The position numbers were made by a program, and so were the translations under genes. DNA of 64,000 nucleotides from DATAES01 sp036493595 (GTDB lineage Bacteria; Actinomycetota; Acidimicrobiia; Acidimicrobiales; JACDCH01): assembly GCA_036493595.1 (NCBI GenBank), contig DASXPN010000001.1, positions 1 to 64,000 on the forward strand. The letters are read 5' to 3'. The notes under the pieces were generated by a model that searched no databases, was not told the origin of the DNA, and was given only the letters and a program-made list of their open reading frames with translations. Below are positions 42,590-50,009 of this stretch, one piece after another. How positions within the stretch are numbered: the first letter of the stretch is position 1; each line of letters begins with the position of its first letter.

Positions 42590-43518
42590 CGCCTCGGACG
42601 TTGCACGCGGCGACGGACGCGCTCGCCGAGCTCGCGGCGGAGGTCGGCGGTGTGGACGCGGGAGCGGTCGTCGCCATCGGCGGATGCACACAGTTCGACG
42701 TCGGCGGCGACGTGGACGCGTCGGCGCGCGAAGTGCGCGCGCCGACCGGCATCGTCGAACACGTTCCCGCGGAGATGACGGTGCGCGTGCGCGCCGGCAC
42801 CACTGTCAGCGACCTCGACGCCGCGCTCGACGCGCACGGCCAGTGCGTCGCGCTTCCGGCCAACGACGGCGCAACGGTTGGCGGCGTGCTCGCGGTGGGT
42901 CACAGCGGCATTCGACGCCTCGGTTGGGGTCCTGTCCGAGACACAGTGCTCGAGGTCCGCTACGTGTCGGCCGAGGGTGCGCTCGTGAAGGGGGGCGGCC
43001 CGACCGTGAAGAACGTGAGCGGCTACGACCTTCCCCGACTCATGGTCGGATCGCTCGGCACGCTCGGCATCATCGGCGAGGTGGTGTTGCGCACCCGGCC
43101 GGTGCCCGCGTGCGAGCGGTGGTTCGCGGGCGAGACCGATCCGTTCGAGTTGGTCCACCGCTTGTATCGACCGGCGGCCGTCCTGTGGGACGGCACGACG
43201 ACCTGGCTGTTGCTCGACGGGCACCCGGCCGATGTCGACGCGCAAGCGACCGTCGCGGGGCTGGCCGAGGCGGAGGCGGGGCCGTCCGCGGCCGCAGCGC
43301 TGGCGCACCGGTGGTCGATGAAGCCATCGGAGCTCGCGTCGTTGCCGTCGGATGGCAACGGAGCGTTCCTCGCGCAGGTCGGTGTCGGGGTGGTCCATCG
43401 CTCGGTGCCGCAGTCGCGGCCACCGGTCGATCCCGCGGTGGCGGAACTGCACACGCGTCTCAAGCAGGCGTTCGATCCGACGGGACGTCTCGCGCCCGGC
43501 CGTACGGTCCTGCCGTGA
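42586..43518 (+). CDS. glcE: Glycolate oxidase subunit GlcE-like FAD-binding protein
   Basis: 310 residues, shorter than GlcD and with only the PCMH FAD-binding half: GCTQFDVGGDVDASAREV, LPANDGATVGGVLAVGHSGIRRLGWG, VKGGGPTVKNVSGYDLPRLMVGSLGTLGII. The late domain is degenerate relative to GlcD, as is usual in GlcE. GTG start overlapping the GlcD stop by 4 nt; the GlcF start overlaps its own stop. Its job is to support GlcD-linked electron transfer. Confidence 0.92.
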   Translation: MTPRTLHAATDALAELAAEVGGVDAGAVVAIGGCTQFDVGGDVDASAREVRAPTGIVEHVPAEMTVRVRAGTTVSDLDAALDAHGQCVALPANDGATVGGVLAVGHSGIRRLGWGPVRDTVLEVRYVSAEGALVKGGGPTVKNVSGYDLPRLMVGSLGTLGIIGEVVLRTRPVPACERWFAGETDPFELVHRLYRPAAVLWDGTTTWLLLDGHPADVDAQATVAGLAEAEAGPSAAAALAHRWSMKPSELASLPSDGNGAFLAQVGVGVVHRSVPQSRPPVDPAVAELHTRLKQAFDPTGRLAPGRTVLP

Positions 43519-44714
43519 AACCGGCACACGCGATCACGCTCACGCTCGCGCTCGACGAGGACGAGTTGTCGTCGTGCGTGCAGTGCGGGTTGTGCTTGCC
43601 GCACTGCCCCACGTTCCGGGCCACGGGGGAGGAGTCGGCGTCGCCGCGCGGCCGCATCGCACTGATGCGCCAGGTCCAGTTCACAGGCGCGCCGGCCGAC
43701 GACGCATTCACCGGCTACATGGACGCGTGCGTGCAGTGCCGAGCGTGCGAGACCGCGTGTCCGGCCGGAGTCCCGTTCGGCCGGTTGATGGAAGGCACGC
43801 GCCACGCGCTCGTCGAGCAACGCCCGTCGTACCAACCGTGGTGGCGACGGCTCGGGTATCGCGCGCTCGCCCATCACGGACTCGTGCGGGCCGGCTCGAT
43901 CGCAGTCGGCCTCGCGCAACGAACGCGATTGTTGTCACCGGCGCGATCCCGCCGGTTGGGTCTGCCCGCGCGCGTGCCGGTGCGGCAGTCCCGACTGCGC
44001 CCGTCGGGTGACGACGTGTGGCTCTTCACCGGATGTGTGATGGACGCGTGGCAGCGCGACGTTCACGCCGCCGCGAAGCGCGTGATCGAAGCAACGGGCG
44101 CGACGGTCGCGCTGCCGTCGGCGCGACGAGGCGGCGGTTGTTGTGGCGCGCTCGCGGCCCATGCCGGATTGATCGACGAGGCACGGCGCATGGCGTTGGC
44201 GGTGATGGCGTCGATGCCGGGCGACGCGCCGATCCTCGTCGACTCCGCCGGATGCGGCGCCGAGATGAAGGACTACGGACACCTCGTCGGTTCGAGCGAA
44301 GCCGCCGCGTTCAGCGGGCGCGTACTCGACATTCACGAATGGCTCGCCGCTCACATGGACGCGTTGCCCGCGGCGCGCCATGGCGCGGCCGGTGGCGCAA
44401 CCGTTGCCGTGCAGGACCCGTGCCACCTTCGCCACGTGCAGCGGGCCCACGAGCACGTCCGCACTGTGCTGCGGCCCTACGTTGCACAACTCGTGGAGCT
44501 CGACGACGAGGGACTGTGTTGTGGCGCGGGCGGCGCCTACGCCGCGCTCCATCCGGATCTCGCGGGCGAGATCCGCGACCGCAAGGTGGCGGCGATCGCG
44601 CGGTCGGGTGCCACCGTCGTCGCGTCCGCCAACCCTGGTTGCATGGTGCACCTCGCCAACGTCGGGCTCACGGTCAGCCACCCGGTCACGTTGATCGACG
44701 AGGCCATCCGCTGA
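43515..44714 (+). CDS. glcF: Glycolate oxidase iron-sulfur subunit GlcF-like
   Basis: 399 residues. Two 4Fe-4S ferredoxin clusters: CVQCGLCLPHCPTF and CVQCRACETACPAGVPFG, each with four Cys. Two CCG domains follow: FTGCVMDAW with GGGCCGALAAHA, and PCHLRHVQRAHEHVR with GLCCGAGGAYAAL. It passes electrons from the FAD subunits to the quinone pool. GTG start overlapping the glcE stop; a 60-codon gene overlaps its end. Complete and normal in length. Confidence 0.94.
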   Translation: MKPAHAITLTLALDEDELSSCVQCGLCLPHCPTFRATGEESASPRGRIALMRQVQFTGAPADDAFTGYMDACVQCRACETACPAGVPFGRLMEGTRHALVEQRPSYQPWWRRLGYRALAHHGLVRAGSIAVGLAQRTRLLSPARSRRLGLPARVPVRQSRLRPSGDDVWLFTGCVMDAWQRDVHAAAKRVIEATGATVALPSARRGGGCCGALAAHAGLIDEARRMALAVMASMPGDAPILVDSAGCGAEMKDYGHLVGSSEAAAFSGRVLDIHEWLAAHMDALPAARHGAAGGATVAVQDPCHLRHVQRAHEHVRTVLRPYVAQLVELDDEGLCCGAGGAYAALHPDLAGEIRDRKVAAIARSGATVVASANPGCMVHLANVGLTVSHPVTLIDEAIR

Positions 44715-44896
44715 TGGCCGACCTCCCCGACATCCGCAGCCGCCTGGAGGGAATCGCCGAAGAGCTCGCCGATCTCGCCCTCGACCTTCTCCGCGAGGCC
44801 GTCGAACAGGGCTCCGGCACCCGTCCCGAGCTCGAGAAGCGACTTACCCGTGCCCGCGCCGCCGTCGAGAAAGCGGCCCACCTCCTCGACGACTGA
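44714..44896 (+). CDS. Small helical hypothetical protein at the end of the glcDEF operon
   Basis: 60 residues: a single amphipathic helical protein (RSRLEGIAEELADLALDLLREAVEQG to KLTRARAAVEKAAHLLDD) with acidic/hydrophobic heptads, consistent with a coiled coil. Its ATG overlaps the glcF stop (TGATG), which indicates translational coupling. No family is recognised. The coupling makes a role with the oxidase subunits possible, but nothing in the sequence proves it. Confidence 0.7.
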   Translation: MADLPDIRSRLEGIAEELADLALDLLREAVEQGSGTRPELEKRLTRARAAVEKAAHLLDD

Positions 44897-44922
44897 GCAC
44901 AGGTCCGTCGCCGACACGTCCG

Positions 44923-44970
44923 TTCTCCGGGTCCATTGCGGGGCCATGGCCCCGCAATAGCACCAACATT
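44923..44970. repeat. Dispersed palindromic element, copy 2
   Basis: Reverse-complement match of copy 1 (23424-23471) over 48 nt with one mismatch. The core 44935-44958 is a 24-bp perfect palindrome. It lies between convergent genes (small glc-operon protein and LOG protein), so it may also end both transcripts. Nothing else is seen in this gap. Confidence 0.75.
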
Positions 44971-44994
44971 GCGCCGTTGGGCGCGCTCAGTCGG

Positions 44995-46053
44995 TCAACC
45001 AGGGAGGGACGGCAGGCGGTTGAGGGCGTCGATGAGGCGCCGGAGGCGGCCCGGGTCGAAGCCGTTGTAACGCAGTGAGATGCGGGCGAGGTCGAGGTCG
45101 TCCTTGTCGCGGGTCTCGGGCGGCAATGGGTCCGTACGGCAGATGCGTCCGTCGGTGGCGGCCGATCCGAACCGGTCGTTCAGCTCGTCGAGCTCGTCGT
45201 CGGTCGGGCCATGGTCCATCCGCAGGACGAGGACCTCGCCGACCCACCGCAACGATCGGTAGTTCCGCACGAACGTGAGCAACTCGTTCACCGCCACGTC
45301 GGCGTCGTCGGTGACGAGGATGAGATCGAGATCCTCTTCGTCGATCAATCGCCGTGGCGCGACGTCGTCACGAAGGAAACGCACGAACGTGGTCCAGAAC
45401 GTGCCGCCGGGCTCGTCGAGCAACACGATCGGCGCGGGCACGGCCTTGCCGGTCTGCACGAGCGTCAAGAGCTCCATCGTTTCGTCGAGCGTGCCGAACC
45501 CGCCGGGCAACGACACGAAACCGAGCGACTCCTTCATCAACATCAGCTTGCGGGTGAAGAAGTACTTCATCGAGATGAGCTTCTCGTCGCCCGCGATGAA
45601 CGGGTTGGCGCCCTGCTCGAACGGGAGGCGGATGTTGACGCCGAACGAGTTGCGCCGGCCGGCGCCCTCGAGTCCCGCGGCCATGATGCCGGGGCCCGCG
45701 CCGGTCACGACCATCCAACCGTGGTGCGCGAGCAGCCGAGCGAGCTCGCGGGCCTGCGCGTACGACGGATCGTCGGGGAGAGTGCGGGCGGATCCGAAGA
45801 TCGTCGCCTTCGGGGTGTCGTGGTACGGCGCGAACGCGCGGTAGGCGGCGCGCATCTCGCGCAGCGCCGCGCTCGTGATCTTCAGGTCGAGCCGGTCGAG
45901 CCCGTCGCCGGCCATGCCCGTCGCGCTGACGAGGATGTCCCGCAGCACGTCGCGGTCACGAGCAGGCTTGACCTGGTCGAGCAGCGCTTCGATCTGCTGG
46001 TCGAGTTCCGCGTCGCCGGTGGAACGGCGGCGCGACCGAGACGCGGGCGACAC
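44995..46053 (-). CDS. LOG-family (TIGR00730) Rossmann-fold nucleotide hydrolase-like protein
   Basis: 352 residues. FGSARTLPDDPSYAQARELARLL, TGAGPGIMAAGLEGAG and the diagnostic PGGFGTLDETMELLTLVQTGK (PGGxGTxxE) identify the LOG / lysine-decarboxylase-like family; some members are cytokinin-activating phosphoribohydrolases. The N-terminal 70 and C-terminal 80 residues are extensions beyond the core, as in the longer actinobacterial type. GTG start abuts the stop of the small zinc-ribbon-like gene upstream. Confidence 0.88.
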   Translation of the reverse strand: MSPASRSRRRSTGDAELDQQIEALLDQVKPARDRDVLRDILVSATGMAGDGLDRLDLKITSAALREMRAAYRAFAPYHDTPKATIFGSARTLPDDPSYAQARELARLLAHHGWMVVTGAGPGIMAAGLEGAGRRNSFGVNIRLPFEQGANPFIAGDEKLISMKYFFTRKLMLMKESLGFVSLPGGFGTLDETMELLTLVQTGKAVPAPIVLLDEPGGTFWTTFVRFLRDDVAPRRLIDEEDLDLILVTDDADVAVNELLTFVRNYRSLRWVGEVLVLRMDHGPTDDELDELNDRFGSAATDGRICRTDPLPPETRDKDDLDLARISLRYNGFDPGRLRRLIDALNRLPSLPG

Positions 46054-46230
46054 CTACTCCCACCACTCCTCGGGCAGCTTGGCCTCGATCGAACGGACGT
46101 TGCGCCGTGTGCACTCGATGCACAGGCGCGACATCCCGCGCTCGTCAGTGACGAGCGACCAACCGAGCGGCAGCGAGTCGCCGGCTGCATCGGAGGTCGC
46201 GCCACAGTGGGCGCAGTGGTCCTGCTTCAC
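46054..46230 (-). CDS. Small CxxC...CxxC (zinc-ribbon-like) protein
   Basis: 58 codons, GTG start: VKQDHCAHCGATSDAAGD, then LPLGWSLVTDERGMSRLC and IECTRRNVRSIEAKLPEEWWE. Two CxxC pairs (CAHC and CIEC) about 30 residues apart fit a zinc ribbon. Its TAG stop abuts the GTG of the LOG gene with no gap, so they are likely cotranslated. It is very short and easily missed. Function unknown; the acidic tryptophan-rich tail is distinctive. Confidence 0.75.
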   Translation of the reverse strand: MKQDHCAHCGATSDAAGDSLPLGWSLVTDERGMSRLCIECTRRNVRSIEAKLPEEWWE

Positions 46231-46266
46231 CCGGGCACGCTACCGCCGCCACGCGCGCCGCCGACC

Positions 46267-46272
46267 TAAGGT
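46267..46272 (+). promoter_or_regulatory. Candidate -10 box TAAGGT of the second response regulator
   Basis: TAAGGT lies 8 nt before the ATG at 46281 and no SD is present. A leaderless start is inferred. Confidence 0.4.
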
Positions 46273-46280
46273 CGTGGGCG

Positions 46281-46673
46281 ATGGCACGGGTGCTGGTCGT
46301 GGATGACGAACCCGACATCCGCCTCATCGCCCGTGTCGTGCTCACGTCGGCCGGCTACGAGGTCGTCGAGGCGGCGTCGGCTGACGAGGCGCTCGCGTCA
46401 CTCGCGGAGCGACGGCCCGACCTGTTGCTGCTCGACGTGCGCATGCCCGGACGGGATGGTTGGTCGGTGCTCGAACAGGTGCGCACCGAGCAGGGTGACC
46501 TGCCCGTGGTCATCTTCACCGCCGACATCCGCGCTCGACGCGACGCACCGAAGGAAGGGCGCGACACCGATCACATCTTGTTGAAGCCGTTCGGGCCGGA
46601 TGACCTGCTGGCCGCGGTCTCCGGGGCGATCGGCGACGGCGCGAAACCGGGCGGCGCCGCTACTCCGAGCTGA
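46281..46673 (+). CDS. Orphan single-domain response regulator (REC domain)
   Basis: 130 residues consisting of a receiver domain only: acidic pair VLVVDDEPDIR, phospho-Asp LLLLDVRMPGRDGW, Thr in VVIFTADIRAR and Lys in ILLKPFGPDDL. No output domain and no sensor kinase nearby. It may act by protein contact, as with other single REC proteins. ATG; convergent with the SnoaL-like gene, whose end overlaps by 14 nt. Confidence 0.9.
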   Translation: MARVLVVDDEPDIRLIARVVLTSAGYEVVEAASADEALASLAERRPDLLLLDVRMPGRDGWSVLEQVRTEQGDLPVVIFTADIRARRDAPKEGRDTDHILLKPFGPDDLLAAVSGAIGDGAKPGGAATPS

Positions 46674-47118
46674 AGTCGCGGTTCGGCGTGGCGGGGGGCG
46701 CCATGAAGTCGGCCGTCGGTCGCCATCGGAGATCCTTCATGTCCTCGATGACGTGGGTCATGTTGAGAAGGTCCTCGTCGTAGCGGAACTTGCCGCCTCC
46801 GGCGTAGATGAGCCGCGAGTAACCCGACTGGCGCTTGCCGTTCGGCATCACCTGCGTCCACTTCACGACCACGTCGTCGCCGTCGACGGCGGTGAACTCG
46901 ATCGGGAATCGCCAGTCCTCGAAGCCGTGCATGCTCTCGACGAGGAAATGGCGGATGGCGTCGATGCCCTCGATGCGGCCGTGCGCCGGATCGATGTACA
47001 CGGCGTCGTCGGTGAAGAAGTCGCCGAGATCACCCCACGTCGCATCGCCCTGCTCGATGCGGTTGCGGCAACCCACATACGCGGTGACCGCGGCGTCGAT
47101 CTCTGCTTCCCGCGCCAT
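46660..47118 (-). CDS. SnoaL/NTF2-like fold protein
   Basis: 152 residues. Typical SnoaL-like pattern: VTAYVGCRNRIEQGDATWGDLGDFFTDDAVYIDPAHGRIEG and WRFPIEFTAVDGDDVVVKWTQVMPNG. Proteins of this fold are small-molecule cyclases, isomerases or binding domains. ATG at 47118, 12 nt downstream of the fbiC stop, same strand, so it may be in one operon with fbiC. A specific reaction cannot be named. Confidence 0.85.
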   Translation of the reverse strand: MAREAEIDAAVTAYVGCRNRIEQGDATWGDLGDFFTDDAVYIDPAHGRIEGIDAIRHFLVESMHGFEDWRFPIEFTAVDGDDVVVKWTQVMPNGKRQSGYSRLIYAGGGKFRYDEDLLNMTHVIEDMKDLRWRPTADFMAPPATPNRDFSSE

Positions 47119-47130
47119 CAGGGCGGCTCC

Positions 47131-49506
47131 TCAGATCGCGGCGACGCGGCCGTACAGCGTCGTGCGTTGCTCGAGTGTGCGCCCGAGCGGCTCGACCAGC
47201 GCGCGGAAGTCGTCCTCTTCGATGCCTTGCCCGTGCGACGCGCCCGCGGCGCGGGAGATGCTCTCGTTCATCAACGTGCCGCCGAGATCGTTGACACCGG
47301 CGCGCAGCAGTTGTTGCGCGCCCGACTGCCCGAGCTTGACCCACGATGCCTGGATGTTGTCGATCAGACCGTGGTACGCGATGCGCCCGACTGCGTGCAT
47401 CAGCACGACTTCGCGCCACGTCGGGCCGCGGCGCGCTCGGTGTTGCAGATAGATCGGCGCGGCCATGTGTACGAACGGCAGCGGCACGAACTCCGTGAAG
47501 CCCCCCGTCTCCTTCTGCAACTCGCGGGTGCGGACGATGTGACGCGCCCACGACAACGGTTGCTCGACCGAGCCGAACATGATCGTGATGTTCGAGCGAA
47601 GACCGACGCCGTGCGCGACGCGATGGCACTCGAGCCACTCATCGGTCGTGATCTTGTCGGGACACAGGATCTCTCGGACAGGATCGTCCAGGATCTCGGC
47701 GGCCGTGCCCGGCAGTGAGCGCAGGCCGGCATCCATCAGTCGCCGCAGGTACACATCGAGCGGTTCGCCGAGCCGGCGGGCACCTTCGGTGACCTCCAGG
47801 GCGGTGAAACCGTGCACGTGGATGTCGGGCGCGGCCGCCTTCACGGCGTGGGCGACGTCGATGTAGTAGTCGCCGTCGAAATCGGGGTGGATCCCGCCTT
47901 GCAGGCAGACCTCGGTGGCGCCGACCTCCCATGCCTCGCGGACGCGGTCGGCGATGTCCTCCAGCGTCAAGAGGTAGGGCGCGCCGCGGAGGTTGAGCGA
48001 CAGCGGGCCCTTCGAGAAGCCGCAGAAGCGGCACTTGAACGTGCACACGTTCGTGTAGTTGATGTTGCGGTTGCGAACGAACGTGACGACGTCACCCACT
48101 GTCGCGGCTCGGAGCTCGTCGGCCAGTTGCGAGACCGCCTCCACCTCGGGCCCGCGCGCCGCGAACAGTGTCACGAGCTCGTTGATGCCGGGCTCGTGTC
48201 CGAGGCGCACGCCGTCGAGCACCTCCGCGACCGCTCCATGCGGGATGTTGCGGGGCGTGACGGTGAGCGCGTCGATGGGAGCGGTGTCGGGGACGAGCGT
48301 CGCCGGCTCGGTGTCAGCACCCGAGTACCACGCGCTCGAACGGCGGCCGATCAGCACGACCTCGGCACCATCGCCGACGTTACGAACGTCACCGACCTTC
48401 TGTGGGAAGACCGCGCCGGGATCGTCGCGCCCGAGTCCGGCGGCATCGCTGCGGTCGAGTACCGGGAATCGCAGCCGCTCGTCGAGCCACGAGTGCGGGT
48501 CGAGCGCGTACTCGGGATAGATCGTGAGCCGCGGTGCGAGTGTGAAGCCGCGGCCCTCGGTCGCATCCCGCAACCGGTCGAGCGCCGGCCAGGGACGCTC
48601 CGGGTTGACGTGGTCTGCGGTCACCGGCGACACGCCGCCCCAGTCGTCGATGCCGGCGTCGAGCAGCACGCCGAAGTCGTCGCTCAGGTTCGGTGGGGCT
48701 TGCACGTGCACGTCGGCCGGCAGCAACAGGCGCGCCATCGCGATCGCGTCGAGGTAGTCCTCGTGCGGGCACGGCGGCGCGCCGTGCATCGCAGTGCCGT
48801 CCTTCGGAAGGAAGTTCTGGACGATGACCTCTTGCACGTGGCCGTGGCGGGCGTGCGCGTCGGCGATGGCGACGAGTGCCGCGGCGCGGTCAGCGCGCTC
48901 CTCACCGATGCCGACGAGGATCCCGGTCGTGAACGGGATCGACAGCTCACCCGCAGCTTCGAGCGTGGCGAGCCGGCGCTCAGGCGTCTTGTCGGGCGAA
49001 CCGCGATGGCAGTCGAGATCGGCGCGCAGTGTCTCGATCATCATCCCTTGGCTCGCGCTCACCCCACGCAGACGCGCCAGCTCGTCTCCGTACAGGGCGC
49101 CGGCGTTGGCGTGGGGGAGCAGGCCGGTCTCGTCGAGCACCTGCTCGCACATCGCCGCGAGGTAGTCGATCGTCGACGCGTAGCCGTGCTCGTCGAGCCA
49201 CGACCGCGCCACCGGATAGCGCTCCTCGGGCCGCTCGCCGAGCGTGAAGAGCGCTTCGTGGCAACCGGCGGCGGCACCGCGTCGGGCGATGGCCAGCACC
49301 TCATCGGGCGTGAGATATGGCGCCCCCAACCGGGCGGGAGGCTGGGCGAAGGTGCAGTAGCCGCACTTGTCGCGGCACAACATCGTGAGCGGGATGAAGA
49401 CCTTCGGCGAGTAGGTCACGCGCCGCCCGAACGAGTCGTTGCGCACGCGTCGTGCCTCTGCCCGCAACTCGTCGGAGCGCAGCGCGAGCACGTCGGCGGC
49501 GTCCAT
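47131..49506 (-). CDS. fbiC: Bifunctional FO synthase FbiC (CofG-CofH fusion)
   Basis: 791 residues with two radical-SAM halves. The N-terminal CofG half has CxxxCxxC in CRDKCGYC (Cys 44, 48, 51); the C-terminal CofH half has CTFKCRFC (Cys 488, 492, 495). It makes FO, the deazaflavin precursor of coenzyme F420, from tyrosine and 5-amino-6-ribitylaminouracil. The fused form is typical of Actinobacteria and supports the inferred taxonomy. ATG at 49506, with a -35/-10 pair just upstream. Confidence 0.96.
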   Translation of the reverse strand: MDAADVLALRSDELRAEARRVRNDSFGRRVTYSPKVFIPLTMLCRDKCGYCTFAQPPARLGAPYLTPDEVLAIARRGAAAGCHEALFTLGERPEERYPVARSWLDEHGYASTIDYLAAMCEQVLDETGLLPHANAGALYGDELARLRGVSASQGMMIETLRADLDCHRGSPDKTPERRLATLEAAGELSIPFTTGILVGIGEERADRAAALVAIADAHARHGHVQEVIVQNFLPKDGTAMHGAPPCPHEDYLDAIAMARLLLPADVHVQAPPNLSDDFGVLLDAGIDDWGGVSPVTADHVNPERPWPALDRLRDATEGRGFTLAPRLTIYPEYALDPHSWLDERLRFPVLDRSDAAGLGRDDPGAVFPQKVGDVRNVGDGAEVVLIGRRSSAWYSGADTEPATLVPDTAPIDALTVTPRNIPHGAVAEVLDGVRLGHEPGINELVTLFAARGPEVEAVSQLADELRAATVGDVVTFVRNRNINYTNVCTFKCRFCGFSKGPLSLNLRGAPYLLTLEDIADRVREAWEVGATEVCLQGGIHPDFDGDYYIDVAHAVKAAAPDIHVHGFTALEVTEGARRLGEPLDVYLRRLMDAGLRSLPGTAAEILDDPVREILCPDKITTDEWLECHRVAHGVGLRSNITIMFGSVEQPLSWARHIVRTRELQKETGGFTEFVPLPFVHMAAPIYLQHRARRGPTWREVVLMHAVGRIAYHGLIDNIQASWVKLGQSGAQQLLRAGVNDLGGTLMNESISRAAGASHGQGIEEDDFRALVEPLGRTLEQRTTLYGRVAAI

Positions 49507-49512
49507 GGGGGC

Positions 49513-49540
49513 ACGCTACTGGCAAGCTGTGGACCCTCAA
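49513..49540 (-). promoter_or_regulatory. Candidate promoter of fbiC (TTGAGG, 16 nt, TAGCGT)
   Basis: On the minus strand TTGAGG (49540-49535) and TAGCGT (49518-49513) are 16 nt apart. Only 6 nt separate the -10 box from the ATG at 49506, predicting a leaderless mRNA. Confidence 0.5.
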
Positions 49541-49557
49541 CCAACGGAGGTGCCGAA

Positions 49558-49971
49558 GTGACCGACGCGACTTCGACGTTCGGCGTGAGTCTGGTGACCC
49601 GCGATGTCGACGCCACGATCGAGTTCTTCCGGACGCTCGGCGTGAACATCCCCGACAGCGCGAACTGGCGATCGCACCATGTCGGCATCGAGATCGAGAC
49701 AAGCGGACTCGATCTCGACAGCGTCGAGTTGACGAAGAGCTTCGACCCGGCCTGGTCGGGTTCGGCCGTCGTGCTGATCCTGCGGGTGCCGACTCGCGAC
49801 GCGGTCGACGACACGTACACCCGCGCCATGGACGCCGGGCACCCGAGCCAGCTGGCGCCGTTCGACGCCTTCTGGGGTGCGCGCTATGCCGTCGTGCGCG
49901 ACCCGGATGGCAACGCCATCGGGATCATGAGCCCGCAGGACGAATCACGCAGCAGCCCCCCGCCCATCTGA
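49558..49971 (+). CDS. Glyoxalase/VOC-superfamily protein
   Basis: 137 residues in one VOC module: VSLVTRDVDATIEFFRTLGVNI, VGIEIETSGLDLDSVELTKSF and YAVVRDPDGNAIGIMSPQDE. Metal ligands are in the usual strand-end positions but the typical His is replaced in places, so it may be a binding rather than a catalytic protein. GTG start with GGAGG 7 nt upstream. Divergent from fbiC. Confidence 0.85.
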   Translation: MTDATSTFGVSLVTRDVDATIEFFRTLGVNIPDSANWRSHHVGIEIETSGLDLDSVELTKSFDPAWSGSAVVLILRVPTRDAVDDTYTRAMDAGHPSQLAPFDAFWGARYAVVRDPDGNAIGIMSPQDESRSSPPPI

Positions 49972-50009
49972 CCCAATGTTGGAACCGCAGTTCGGGCCGT
50001 GGTCGTCCG

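Noticed and set aside
49973..49998. Fourth copy of the palindromic repeat near 49976
   Set aside because: Only AATGTTGG and a few scattered bases match; too short to call a copy.
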